DNA of 64,000 nt from the IMG/VR virus record IMGVR_UViG_3300048834_001178, positions 1 to 64,000 of that record, one strand, 5' to 3'. Of this stretch, positions 1 through 8,921 are shown in pieces. The DNA is from a virus. The notes beneath the pieces are model-generated. The model saw nothing but the letters and a program-made list of their open reading frames with translations. It was not told where the DNA came from and did no database searches. Made by a program: the position numbers and the translations under genes. The first letter of the stretch is position 1, and each line of letters starts with the position of its first letter.

Positions 1-55
1 GCGGGACTGGATAGTCTTTTGGCCTGTGCCGCCCGGCTGGGTGGCGACAACCCGA

Positions 56-127
56 TCCCCGATAGCTCAATGGTAGAGCGACCGGCTGTTAACCGGTAGG
101 TTCTAGGTTCGAGTCCTAGTCGGGGAG
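56..127 (+). tRNA. trnN: tRNA-Asn (GTT)
   Basis: Complete cloverleaf. The acceptor stem pairs TCCCCGA (56-62) with TCGGGGA (120-126), with discriminator G at 127. The anticodon stem ACCGG/CCGGT encloses loop CTGTTAA, placing anticodon GTT at 88-90, which decodes Asn. The T-loop GTTCGAG is intact. No CCA is encoded. tRNA genes are common insertion targets for mobile DNA, but I found no second copy of the tRNA 3' end downstream, so there is no direct sign that it served as an attachment site here. Confidence 0.96.
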
Positions 128-135
128 CTTCCTTC

Positions 136-168
136 CGACCCCGCCTCACGGCGGGGTCGTTTGGTTTA
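136..168 (+). terminator. intrinsic terminator after tRNA-Asn
   Basis: A 9-bp GC-rich stem CGACCCCGC / GCGGGGTCG with a six-base loop is followed by tttggttt. It lies nine bases past the tRNA 3' end, so it most likely ends the tRNA transcript. Confidence 0.8.
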
Positions 169-330
169 CAGGCGGCCCGTTTCGCCCTTCGCGGCGGGTT
201 GGCCAGAAAGCCCGCAGAATCCCGGCGTTTTGGCGATTTCGGGGCTTGGCCCGCCGCGCTCTCGGTTCGAGACCGATTCAGAGCCAACCGGTCAGGACAC
301 CGGGTGTCTCGTCATGGGTGCGTCGAAATC

Positions 331-360
331 CTCTCGAACTCTCGGAGTCTCGGGTTGACG
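331..360. repeat. left copy of a dispersed ~32-bp repeat
   Basis: The 15-mer CTCTCGAACTCTCGG at 331-345 recurs exactly at 62018-62032. Aligning the surrounding 32 bases gives about 26 matches by eye. The sequence is itself built of TCTCG units. It lies in the 250-bp gap between the tRNA terminator and the first gene, where I see nothing else. It could be a genome-wide intergenic repeat or an old junction; the window alone cannot decide. Confidence 0.45.
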
Positions 361-411
361 GGCGGAGGGGTTAACGGGGGCAGCACCGCATGTCAAAGGT
401 GGAAGGCCGAT

Positions 412-990
412 TCACTGGCGACGCCGCACCCCGTGGTGCTGGGCACCGTATCGCGGTAGCCGCGACGCCAGAACAGCCATCGCTTGCTCAACGGAGTCCG
501 CTCCGAACACCTGGTCGTCTGGCTCGTCCGCATACCGGATTCGGTCGTCGATCCGTTGACCGGCAACACGGCCACTCCACCCGTCAACCCTCATGGCGAT
601 GATGAGCCGTTTGTAGATCCAGGCGAGACAGATCTCCGACATCGTGCCCGCTCCCCCGCCGATCGCGATCATGGCGTCCGCGTGGGCCACCACCGAGTTG
701 CGGACGTGATCGAGACCGGAGGGGATGACGATGTCGACATGCGCATTGGCCTCGGCGGGATCATGCCCTGGCAGTACCCCGATGGTGTCGCCTTGAGCAT
801 ATCGGCTCGACGACTTCGCCCCACGGCACGCAGATTCCATGACGCCGCCCAGTCCACCGGTCATCACGCGGTAGCCCGCGTCAACGAGTGCGCGCCCGAT
901 CTCTTCGGCGAGCATGTCCTGCGGTGAACCGGCAGAAACCACGGCGTCGCCAACCACTGCGATCACCTTTCGACGGGATTGGGATCTCAT
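412..990 (-). CDS. LOG-family / TIGR00725-type Rossmann protein
   Basis: A 192-residue protein of the SLOG/LOG superfamily, whose characterised members bind nucleotides or remove the base from nucleoside monophosphates (cytokinin activation in some). It opens with a Rossmann strand (VIAVVGDAVVSAG) and carries the glycine-rich GYRVMTGGLGGVMESACRGA. It has GGGAGTMSEI where lysine decarboxylase-like LOG proteins have PGGxGTxxE. The bacterial TIGR00725 subgroup typically has this divergent form. The start codon overlaps the upstream methyltransferase stop as ATGA and has an AGGAG ribosome site. It is the last gene of the minus-strand operon headed by the giant glycosyltransferase fusion. Substrate unknown; a link to sugar nucleotides is only inference from context. 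Confidence 0.75.
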   Translation of the reverse strand: MRSQSRRKVIAVVGDAVVSAGSPQDMLAEEIGRALVDAGYRVMTGGLGGVMESACRGAKSSSRYAQGDTIGVLPGHDPAEANAHVDIVIPSGLDHVRNSVVAHADAMIAIGGGAGTMSEICLAWIYKRLIIAMRVDGWSGRVAGQRIDDRIRYADEPDDQVFGADSVEQAMAVLASRLPRYGAQHHGVRRRQ

Positions 991-1676
991 TGACGCGGCT
1001 CCTGTTGCAACGGTTTGGTGCCCGAGAGTCGGAGTGTGCCCTCTTCACGTTCCGCTCGGTCGATGGTCTGATCAAATGGTGCTGACGCGATGCCAGTGAA
1101 TCCTGCGCGGGAGAGAAGGCGTGACAGACTCTGGCAGTCATACGCGAACAGATGCTCGCCGAAACGATCCCGGAAGTGGTAGTTCAGGTGCTCGATCGGC
1201 AACTGGACCTCCGGTGGATGCCATCGTTCCCGAGCCATGCGAAAGTAGTGCGCGTGCTCGCCTTCGACATACGCCCGAATGGCTTTCTCTGTATCCGGCA
1301 CCCCGACTCGGACAGTGCCACCCGGGTTCAGCACGCGGTAGCACTCTGCGAGGACGTGCAGCGCCTCGTCCGGATAGGCGACGTGCTCCAAGACATGCTC
1401 AAGGCGGACGCTGACTAACTGCCCGTCGGAAATGGGCCAGCGGGCACGGATGTCGAACATCACGTCGGCCTGTCGATACAGGTCAGCGTTGATCCATCCA
1501 GGAATGAGGTACTTGCCGCACCCCAGATTCAGCCTCTTGCCTTGGAAGGCCACGCGACGCGCTCTCCAACGACCGAGGCAGTGACGAACCGAGTATCGGA
1601 CCTCGCGCAGGAGTCCACGGAGTGACCGATCAAGGGGCGATCGATGAGTGGGGATCGTGCTTGTGGCAGGCTTCAC
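987..1676 (-). CDS. SAM-dependent class I methyltransferase
   Basis: A 229-residue protein with a class I methyltransferase fold. The SAM-binding motif reads LNLGCGKYLIPGWINAD, followed by an acidic strand (VMFDIRARWP), LEHVLEHV and LNPGGTVRVGVPD. This pattern is common in methyltransferases of polysaccharide gene clusters. I chose a GTG start overlapping the upstream stop as GTGA, preceded by GGAGGTGCGAGC. An ATG 33 codons upstream would lie inside the previous gene. Its own stop overlaps the next gene. Coupling to the glycosyltransferase fusion suggests it methylates a glycan or a glycan-bearing molecule. Substrate not determinable. Confidence 0.82.
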   Translation of the reverse strand: MKPATSTIPTHRSPLDRSLRGLLREVRYSVRHCLGRWRARRVAFQGKRLNLGCGKYLIPGWINADLYRQADVMFDIRARWPISDGQLVSVRLEHVLEHVAYPDEALHVLAECYRVLNPGGTVRVGVPDTEKAIRAYVEGEHAHYFRMARERWHPPEVQLPIEHLNYHFRDRFGEHLFAYDCQSLSRLLSRAGFTGIASAPFDQTIDRAEREEGTLRLSGTKPLQQEPRQ

Positions 1677-4600
1677 GCTCGCACCTCCGCGCACGTCCAA
1701 TGGTCGACCTCGTCGCACGGCACAAACACGCCGCCAAGGTACGGCACCGCAGTGACACGGACACCTCTCAGGCAAGCCAGCGCTGCCATGATGAAGAAGT
1801 CGTGCGTCACGGCCACAGCGCGATGAGCGCCCGTCCGACGAGCAGCGGAGGACACATCACGGATGGCTCGCTGAACCAACTGGTCGCAGGGGACGAGGAC
1901 TCCAGGCATGAGCGAGCCGTCCATCCACGCCCCCATGAGTCCCGCCCACCCCAATCGGGCTTTGACGAGTTCATAGAGATCACGATCGGCAACGCGGAAG
2001 TCGACAAGCGAATCGAGAGCTATCAGCGACTGCTCATCGCTGCCTGCTCCGCGAGCAATCGCCCTGGCCGTCTGCATGGCCCGCAACACAGGACTCGACA
2101 TGAACGCGACACCACCACCCAGCCTGGAGCCGAGTGACTCGGCCTCTTTGTGGCCGTTCGCGGTGAGGTGCACCGCGTCCTTCTGCTCGGCGCTCAATCC
2201 GGCGAAAGACGGCCGTTCACCATGCCGCAGGAACAGGATTCCGCCGCCGTGCCCCCAGATCTCGCTCGTGATCCGCTCCGGTGGAAGGGCCACAAGAACA
2301 TCGCTGGAGAGACGGGGGCGACGGGGACTCTTGGCAACCAACGCCGCGATCTGAGACTCTCGTTTTGGCCGATCGGCCCCCTTGCCCATTCCGGACGGTT
2401 CGTAGAGGTACAGCGGCTCGCGGATCCAGACCCGTCGCTCGGCCATCTCGACGATCGGCAGCATGAAGCTCCAATCGACCGCGATGTCAGCGTAACGGTT
2501 GCCGACACGCAGATCGTGATCCGGGATCGCGTCGAACAGGTACTTGCGGAAGGTGCGCAAGTGCTGCCACACGTTGCCACCGCGAGCCTGGCGTGGCGAG
2601 TCAAAAGTGACCGGATACTCCACATGCTTGTCGGTGCGGAGCATCGAGCCGACCGTAACCTGTGCTCCATCGGCGTAGGCGTCGGCGACTCGATCGAGCA
2701 CCTTGGGACCGATGAGCGCATCATCCATGTCCAGAGTGACGATCACGCTGTTGGCATCGGTGCACACATGCCGGATCGCGAGCGTCATGTTCGCGAGCTG
2801 CCCTCGGCGCTCTCTCGGTTGGATCAACGTCACCCGATCACTCCAAGGCCCAACCGCCAGTTGCAGTGCCTCGCGAGACAGGCCATCGGAGCCGTCGTCA
2901 ATGACCACGGCACCCCAATGCGAGCTCTGCTGAGCTCCGATGGACTCAAGACACCGCGCCATGCGGCCGGGCGGCACATTGCGACCGGTGATCACGAAGA
3001 TGAACGGCTCCGAGCGATTGCGAGGCACCCAGTCCAAGGGGCCGCCCGCGAGATCCACTCTGCCGACCTGAGCCGCGGGCACCGGGAACTTCTCCATGAG
3101 ATCGAGCAGCAACATCCAGTCCTCACGGCTCCGTTTGAGCTCGTTTGGGGGATGCACGAATGCGGTCTGAGCCGAACCTCCGCGGAGCGAGGCAATACGA
3201 CCGGTCATCGCGGCTTGATCCATCGCCCTGTGCCAGGATGCCGACGGTTGCCCGTCAGCCAACGGGTTGAGGAAGGGCCGCGCCGCCAGGAGTCTCTCGC
3301 GGTGAAGCAGGCACGCGCGAACCTCCACACGCCAAGGCGCTCCGTCGTTGCACCCGGTGAATCTGGTGCCGGCTGCTTGAGGAACGCTGAGCGATGCGGT
3401 CACGGCCTTCGGATCGCCTTCTATCGCCTGGATCATCTCGGAGAGGTAGTCGTCGGTGTGGGAAGTCCGTTGAACGAGAATGTCTGAGTCCACCTGCAGT
3501 ATGTACTCGCCTACGCACTGCTCGAAGGCCAGAAGTGGAGCGACAAGCGGAGCTCCGTGAACGCTGTGGGTTCCTTGGTAGTCAACATCGAACCACTCCC
3601 GCATCACCACACTGGCGGACGCTCCCGGGCCTGGACTCACGATGACGCGGTCGACGACACCACGGGAACGCAGTCTTTCCGTCGCTTGCATGAGTTCGTC
3701 AAGGTTGGCTGATGAGTGCTGGCGCACGAAGCCGTCGCGAAGAGAGTCGACAACGAGAACGCGCTCGCAGAAGACGCGTGGTCCTTCGAGCTGGCGTACA
3801 AGGTGCGTCACCTGCCTCTCGATCGTGGCGGCCTCCATCGCGCAGGTCTTGATCACGAGGGACACTCGCGGGGCGGATCGCTCAACCTGCACAGGTCGAC
3901 ACACGAGCGTCAGGAAGTCGGAGGCGGGCTCGAAGCGTTCCGTATCGACGGTCTCACTCGCGATGCGGCGTTCCACCCGCAGTCCATGCCTCAAGAGATC
4001 TCGCTCGATCTTCGCCAGCGGACGGTGGAACTCCCTGCGTCCAGCCCCGGTCTCGGCGTTCTCGACGTACCAGAAGGAGTCGTCGTAGCACTTGCCCGCC
4101 GGGAGGTCTCGCCTGCGATGGAGATTGGTGGGCCCCCCGAATGTCGCAATCGGATTGCAGAGCGTGATCACGACCAGGCCATCAGGCTTCACTGCGGCGC
4201 GAAGGTCGGCGAGAACCTGCTCGTACGCCGCGTCGTCACCGAGTTCGCAGAGGACAAGCGACGAGAGGACAGCGTCATACGGGGCCGCGTTCAACGCGGC
4301 GAGTCGATCCGATGTCAGCGTCAGACACGGCGGCGTGACTCCGAGGGACTGCCACCGGCTTGGCATGTCTACACCGGGATCGAAGCCGACGGTTCGGAGC
4401 CCGGCTTCAGCGAGATGGCGAGCACTCCGGGCCTTCTTCCCACATCCGTAGTCCAAGACGCTCTGCGCGCCAGATTCCAGGATGATCGGGTCAACGATTG
4501 CCGACACGATGCGAGTCGCGGAAGGCCGCTCTTCATTTAGCGATTTCCAGAACCGCTCAAATCCATCGAGTTCCGGCATCGATTTGTCCACGAGAGCTCG

Positions 4601-7567
4601 TCGCATGAGTTCATCGAGATCGGCGCGGTGCGGCCAACGCCAAGTCAGCCACGCCCGCTCCGCCATCGCTCGATAGTCCGCATCGCTGAACGGGCGAATG
4701 TCCGACCCGTAGTCGATGAGCTTCAGCCCGCTTGGGGTCACGCGGAGGTTCTTTGGATGCATGTTCCTGAACGTGATCCCGTACGACTTGCACTCTCGGA
4801 GGAGTGCCAGCAGTTCCGCGCCGTGGCCACCCGAGTAAGGAGTTGAGGCCTCAAAGGGATACACCAAGAGCAGCGTCTCGTCTCGTACCTCGACTCGGGT
4901 GAGCGGGTACAGGTGCGTTGGAGTCTCGATGCGTGCAGCAAGGCCCTTCAGAGTTGCGAGCGTGTCGTGATTCGGTCGCCGCTTGAGCAGATCGAAGACC
5001 TTGAACACCCGCTGCTCGTCGGTGAAGACGATCCCCTCTCCGCCAGCACCAAGCAGACGCAGATCCCGAGTGCCATACACCCTTTTCAGCAACGCCCTGG
5101 CCCGTTGCTCGCGGGAAGCGGCAAGCGCCGTATCTGCAGGAGATGGTGTCTGCCTCGTCGCTCGGTACTCGCTGATTAGCCCGTCCATCGACGCGAATGC
5201 GTCTCGAACATTGCTCTCCGAGGCTGCTCTTCGCACCTTCTCGGCGAACTGGGTCACGGCGGTGGGCTTGAAAAGGCTGCAGATCAGATCCATCTCGCCA
5301 GCGATTCGACCGAGCGCATCGCGTGCAGGGCCTTCGGCCCACGGAGACCGGGTGGTCAGCAGGCGTCGTGCTCGGCTGCGAATGCTGTCAGCAAGGCCCA
5401 GCACGCGCCATGCGCTGAGCGTGAACGCGGCGAGGCGCTCCTCCGTGTACTTCCGAACGAGACGAGCACCACGCTTGAGCTCTTCAGATGACCAAGCCAG
5501 CAGAGGCTCGCGTCGGCGAGACTCGGTTCTGATCTGCATCAGATCGCTCGTCGCCCGATAGAGCGCGTATCCGAGAATGTCCGCCAGAAGAGTCGCATCG
5601 TCCAGCCGGCTGGGCGTGGTGAAGGAGCGGTCGTGACGCACCCCGGCAGATGCGTGCATCACGATGTTGAGTCCCATCTGTTCACGCTTGAGCATGGCGG
5701 TGAGCATGTCCGAGCGACGGACGTAGAGATCGCCGAGACGAGCGAGCGTTTGTGGATAAGCCAGCAGATGTTCCGGCGTGAAGAAGATCGTCGATCCCCC
5801 GCGCTGCACTGATGGCATGGCGGACTCGATCTTCAGCGAGTCGGCCTCTGTCGCAAGCGGGCGGAACACGGGCTCCCCTGCCAGCAGTCGCCCCACTCGG
5901 CCTGCGATCAGGGTCAGTGCATCCGCGTGGGTCGCGCTGCCGCTCGATGGCTTGAGTGAGAGCGGAGTCTCAAGGTGATCCGTGTGCCGCGACAGGTCGT
6001 AGTAGATGTCCTGAAGCGAGCGTCGTGTCGCGGCGTCGTCTGCAGCCGCGTCGATCCAAGGACTGTCCGGAGTCTGGCTCTCCCACACAGCCACATGGTG
6101 AGCCAGATCGAGCAGTTGCATGCGCAGCGTTGCCGTAAAGGGGAGGGGAGCCGCGCCTGTGTCGGGCCCAATCACAATGTCCACGCCTTGGTCGCGGAGC
6201 GCAAGGAGCGCACCGATGTCGGGGCTCGCTCTCACCGCTGTGAAGCCAGCGACCTCGACCGACACCGATAGCCGCTTATCGTCGTCGAGGATCCAAGCCG
6301 CCGCACCTGGGTGACGTGTCGCCAACCGACCGACGTACGTGTTGAGCACGGTGCGTGATACCGCGATCGGCATCCGCTGGCGTGACGGATCTGGCGTGTC
6401 AACGAGAGTTCCCTGGGCCCAGTCCTCACGCTGGCGTTCAGTCGAGATGAGCTCGATGGCAAGGCCCTCGGTCTGGAAGCGACAGAGGATGTCATGAAGC
6501 GGGCGCGTGCCATCCTTCGGGAGCGGGCCGTTCTCGACGACGACCACAGTCACGCCGGAGACATCGGGACGGGACTTCAAGCCGAGAATGTCTGACAGCA
6601 GGCCCTCGACGTGAGGCTTTGGATTGGCGTCCGTGACGAACCCGATGACAAGCTCGAGCGATCGTGTCGATGGCACGAGGGGCGGGATGTTCGCCTCTGG
6701 CAGCCCAACGGGCTCTGGCGGCCGCCAACCAAACAGTTCGAAAGCCCTCGCGGCTGCAGCGTCTCTCGCGGCAGCGTCGAAGCGGCGCGCGTACTTCCGC
6801 CAGAAACGAGTGAGCCCGTCGTGCTTTGCCGAGGAAGCCGCGGAGGTGAGGCGGTCTGGACGTGGGTCCGCGTAGTGATGCACGGTGTGTACGGACGTCG
6901 CACCGAATCGCAGGGACGGCAAGTCCGCCAGCCGGATGCACAGATCGCGATCTGTGCAGCTCGGGAGGTGCTCGTCGAAAGCGCCTGCCAAGAGCAGCAT
7001 GTCGAGCCGAACGAACAGGTTCGAGCCCTGCACGTGCTGGCCCCTAATGAACTGTTCGCGGGCGCAGAGCGCGTCGGGAATGGAGTGTGGATGTCCAGGG
7101 CTGTCAAGCGACTCGTGCCGGATGAGGCCCGACGCGACCATGCTCAGATCGCGAGAGATCGCGGCTTCGAGGCATGACTCGATGTGCGTGGGGGTCCAGG
7201 CATCATCATCGTCGAGGATGGCGACAAACCAGAGATCGGCGGAACGAGCGATGCCCGCATCGCGGTGCAGTTGGTCGATTCCGGTGTTCCATGCGCCGGC
7301 GGCTCGTGCCGGGGTGCGCCGGTTGCGCATCACGGTCACGCGAAGCCGATCACCACACTGTGTCTCAAGCTGTTGCCTCAGACGTGCGAGATCCTGATCA
7401 GGCATCTCTTCCTTGGTCCGATCCACCACGATCACGAGCCGGTCAGGCGTTCGCGTCTGGGTGAGAACCGAAGGGATTGCCCGCTCACGAAGCAGGTCGA
7501 ATCTGCCACGGGTGGCAATGAGCGCAACGACAGCGTGGCCGCTTACGGACTGTGGACGTGTGTCCAT
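1673..7567 (-). CDS. giant fusion: GT2 glycosyltransferases + kinase-like + methyltransferase + histidine phosphatase
   Basis: A 1964-residue multidomain protein. Residues 10-250 form a GT2-like fold with ILDDDDA at 117-123. Residues 305-650 form a second nucleotide-sugar fold (VVVVENG at 341-347, WILDDDKRLS at 425-434). Residues 825-980 are kinase-like: a glycine loop GAGGEGIVF (840-848), Lys856, and IDYG (951-954) in the DFG place, but MHPKN (936-940) where DxxxxN is expected, so the catalytic Asp appears to be Met. Residues 1030-1200 are a methyltransferase (VLDYGCGKK from 1037). Residues 1235-1480 and 1520-1740 are two more GT2 folds (QVDSDI at 1358; VIDDGSDG at 1555; LDMDD at 1612). Residues 1775-1960 are a histidine phosphatase (RHGER at 1781; THDFF at 1921). 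A strong GGAGGT ribosome site precedes the ATG. No signal peptide or membrane segment is seen. Probably a cytoplasmic glycan-assembly protein. Confidence 0.85.
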   Translation of the reverse strand: MDTRPQSVSGHAVVALIATRGRFDLLRERAIPSVLTQTRTPDRLVIVVDRTKEEMPDQDLARLRQQLETQCGDRLRVTVMRNRRTPARAAGAWNTGIDQLHRDAGIARSADLWFVAILDDDDAWTPTHIESCLEAAISRDLSMVASGLIRHESLDSPGHPHSIPDALCAREQFIRGQHVQGSNLFVRLDMLLLAGAFDEHLPSCTDRDLCIRLADLPSLRFGATSVHTVHHYADPRPDRLTSAASSAKHDGLTRFWRKYARRFDAAARDAAAARAFELFGWRPPEPVGLPEANIPPLVPSTRSLELVIGFVTDANPKPHVEGLLSDILGLKSRPDVSGVTVVVVENGPLPKDGTRPLHDILCRFQTEGLAIELISTERQREDWAQGTLVDTPDPSRQRMPIAVSRTVLNTYVGRLATRHPGAAAWILDDDKRLSVSVEVAGFTAVRASPDIGALLALRDQGVDIVIGPDTGAAPLPFTATLRMQLLDLAHHVAVWESQTPDSPWIDAAADDAATRRSLQDIYYDLSRHTDHLETPLSLKPSSGSATHADALTLIAGRVGRLLAGEPVFRPLATEADSLKIESAMPSVQRGGSTIFFTPEHLLAYPQTLARLGDLYVRRSDMLTAMLKREQMGLNIVMHASAGVRHDRSFTTPSRLDDATLLADILGYALYRATSDLMQIRTESRRREPLLAWSSEELKRGARLVRKYTEERLAAFTLSAWRVLGLADSIRSRARRLLTTRSPWAEGPARDALGRIAGEMDLICSLFKPTAVTQFAEKVRRAASESNVRDAFASMDGLISEYRATRQTPSPADTALAASREQRARALLKRVYGTRDLRLLGAGGEGIVFTDEQRVFKVFDLLKRRPNHDTLATLKGLAARIETPTHLYPLTRVEVRDETLLLVYPFEASTPYSGGHGAELLALLRECKSYGITFRNMHPKNLRVTPSGLKLIDYGSDIRPFSDADYRAMAERAWLTWRWPHRADLDELMRRALVDKSMPELDGFERFWKSLNEERPSATRIVSAIVDPIILESGAQSVLDYGCGKKARSARHLAEAGLRTVGFDPGVDMPSRWQSLGVTPPCLTLTSDRLAALNAAPYDAVLSSLVLCELGDDAAYEQVLADLRAAVKPDGLVVITLCNPIATFGGPTNLHRRRDLPAGKCYDDSFWYVENAETGAGRREFHRPLAKIERDLLRHGLRVERRIASETVDTERFEPASDFLTLVCRPVQVERSAPRVSLVIKTCAMEAATIERQVTHLVRQLEGPRVFCERVLVVDSLRDGFVRQHSSANLDELMQATERLRSRGVVDRVIVSPGPGASASVVMREWFDVDYQGTHSVHGAPLVAPLLAFEQCVGEYILQVDSDILVQRTSHTDDYLSEMIQAIEGDPKAVTASLSVPQAAGTRFTGCNDGAPWRVEVRACLLHRERLLAARPFLNPLADGQPSASWHRAMDQAAMTGRIASLRGGSAQTAFVHPPNELKRSREDWMLLLDLMEKFPVPAAQVGRVDLAGGPLDWVPRNRSEPFIFVITGRNVPPGRMARCLESIGAQQSSHWGAVVIDDGSDGLSREALQLAVGPWSDRVTLIQPRERRGQLANMTLAIRHVCTDANSVIVTLDMDDALIGPKVLDRVADAYADGAQVTVGSMLRTDKHVEYPVTFDSPRQARGGNVWQHLRTFRKYLFDAIPDHDLRVGNRYADIAVDWSFMLPIVEMAERRVWIREPLYLYEPSGMGKGADRPKRESQIAALVAKSPRRPRLSSDVLVALPPERITSEIWGHGGGILFLRHGERPSFAGLSAEQKDAVHLTANGHKEAESLGSRLGGGVAFMSSPVLRAMQTARAIARGAGSDEQSLIALDSLVDFRVADRDLYELVKARLGWAGLMGAWMDGSLMPGVLVPCDQLVQRAIRDVSSAARRTGAHRAVAVTHDFFIMAALACLRGVRVTAVPYLGGVFVPCDEVDHWTCAEVRA

Positions 7568-7833
7568 GACGAGACCTCCGATGAGCGAGGTGGGAATCCG
7601 CTGATGCCGCCATGCAGAAACGCGTGGCTATGCCTTTGGGGCACATCCCTCGATCGTCGGACTAGCCGCGTGCAGCTCGCTTGAGCTTGGCCGCAGGAGA
7701 GATCTCGTCGCTCATCGAGTCGAGATCCGAACCTCGCCTCACGCTGCCATCCGGCGAACAGGGAGTCACAGTCAGCGGGTGATACTAGGAAAGTGGTCAT
7801 GTGAACGTCAGAGGGTGGGGCGACAGGCGAACT

Positions 7834-8196
7834 TCACCATTCGCCACGCCAGTGTTTCAGGGGTCGCTTTGCTCGGTAGGCCGTCAAGACGACCCCGTCA
7901 TTGGAGATGACCACCGCCAGGTTCTCGGCCTCAACGACGCGCTGTCCGAGCAGTGCCTTGGCGGCCTTCAGCGCCCGTCGGCTGAGGTACGCGACTTCGC
8001 ATCCCTTCCCGGCGTAGAACCTCTCGCCAAACTCGATCGCGAGTTGGATCGCCCATTCGCCAATGCTGCGTTGCTCGAGCCGTTCGCTCGCGTGGGCGCT
8101 GACCACAAGCGTGGGTTTGCGTGCCCGACGCCTGCTTTCGCGCGAGGACACAAGCGCGACATCGCCGCACTCATCCGACCAGGTTGTCTTAAACAC
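7834..8196 (-). CDS. small DUF4258-like protein
   Basis: A 120-residue protein with GTG start. The core reads VVSAHASERLEQRSI...GKGCEVAYLSRRAL...AVVISNDGVVLTAYR. The H...R..qR.I opening and the final 'd.g.viTvYR' strand match the DUF4258 / RelE-like phage-and-plasmid family as I remember it. No antitoxin partner is visible beside it. It is convergent with nothing and lies between the glycan operon and the prophage integration module, so it could belong to either. About 266 bases between it and the giant gene hold no feature I can support. Confidence 0.6.
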   Translation of the reverse strand: MFKTTWSDECGDVALVSSRESRRRARKPTLVVSAHASERLEQRSIGEWAIQLAIEFGERFYAGKGCEVAYLSRRALKAAKALLGQRVVEAENLAVVISNDGVVLTAYRAKRPLKHWRGEW

Positions 8197-8340
8197 GGGT
8201 TGCCCTGCCGCGATGCCGAATCACCCTGTCGGGGCTCAATCAGGAAGCTCGGCTACACGCCGACTTCGTATGGTCATCGCAGCCCAGATTTGCGTGCGGG
8301 CTGCGAGGGGCGGAGACCACATCCCACTATCGAGACCGGA

Positions 8341-8429
8341 CTGATAGCCGGCGGGCAAAAGCCCAAAGGAGGCGGGCGGGGATGAACCCCGGGGCCGGCG
8401 TATCAGGACGTTCATCGGATTCCTGATCT
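8341..8429 (+). promoter_or_regulatory. structured leader-like element with a 14-codon ORF
   Basis: The arms ctgata + gccggc (8341-8352) can pair with gccggc + tatcag (8394-8406), closing a junction with two internal hairpins, GGGCaaaaGCCC and GGGGatgaaCCCC. The same tatcagga (8401-8408) can instead pair with tcctgat (8421-8427), so two folds exclude each other, as in attenuators. A ribosome site aaaggagg precedes an ATG at 8381, opening a 14-codon ORF (MNPGAGVSGRSSDS, stop at 8423-8425). I do not recognise a known riboswitch class. The rest of the 446-base interval 8197-8642 holds only this and the 20-bp motif. Confidence 0.4.
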
Positions 8430-8590
8430 ACCGGATTTCTCGCCAGCTTTCCCGACGAGGGACGAACTGAGCATCTCTGTATACGGCCGAGTGGGCGAAA
8501 AGTTTCACGCTACGCCATTCGGACTGCTGAAGCCGCTGTTCTTGAAGGACTTGCGCCTTGTTTGCAGCGGCTTCGGGATTCCGTCCTCCG

Positions 8591-8610
8591 ACGGGTTAGT
8601 TGCTCTTTGG
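8591..8610 (+). repeat. recurring 20-bp motif, copy A (18/20)
   Basis: Reads acgggttagttgctctttgg and differs at two positions from the identical copies at 14581 and 28908. It is followed directly by a hairpin GCGGGTC gctgtt GACCCGC (8610-8629) and then a ribosome site (gaaggag) for the GTG at 8643. All three copies sit at the head of a phage transcription unit, so a phage promoter or a leader RNA element is likely. Confidence 0.6.
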
Positions 8611-8642
8611 CGGGTCGCTGTTGACCCGCGAAGGAGCCGTTC

Positions 8643-8921
8643 GTGTCCCAGCAGGACCCTCTGAACTCCGCCGCCCAGCGGCGTGAGGTCGTCATCGCCA
8701 CGCTCGCCGCCGCCGTGCACCGCTGGCACCGGGAGCGGATCCGGGCCGGCGTCCGCGCCAGTCGGGCCGCCAGCATCGCGCCGGCGGAGCATCGAAAACC
8801 CGAGAGTTCTCGACTTGACCCTGCGGAAGATGATCGCCCTGATCGTCCGCTCCCGCTCGAATCCGACACGGCCGCGGGCCATGTCGGAGCCGAGCGCGCA
8901 GGAGGACTTTCATGGCGCTGA
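8643..8921 (+). CDS. small protein opening the recombinase module
   Basis: A 92-residue protein, GTG start with gaaggag upstream. The only notable feature is an Ala-rich helix (RREVVIATLAAAVHRWHR) near residue 13. A similar helix (RRMELASLLAAALRRWL) occurs in the first ORF of the second module at 63388, in the same position before a DUF2924 gene, so the reading frame is probably genuine and conserved. The C-terminal half is charged and disordered in appearance. It overlaps the DUF2924 start by 10 bases. Function unknown. Confidence 0.6.
   Translation: MSQQDPLNSAAQRREVVIATLAAAVHRWHRERIRAGVRASRAASIAPAEHRKPESSRLDPAEDDRPDRPLPLESDTAAGHVGAERAGGLSWR

Noticed and set aside
56-127. tRNA-Asn as the prophage attachment site
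   Set aside because: No repeated tRNA 3' end was found, the prophage starts over 8 kb away, and large serine recombinases usually do not need a tRNA.
2150-3487. 445-codon plus-strand open frame
   Set aside because: Opposite the giant glycosyltransferase fusion, no ribosome site and no protein-like motifs.
7543-7800. 85-codon minus-strand open frame before the giant gene
   Set aside because: Overlaps the giant gene's well-supported start and ribosome site, and shows no conserved features.
8341-8429. Known riboswitch or self-cleaving ribozyme
   Set aside because: I could not match the conserved core of any class I know; kept only as a structured element.
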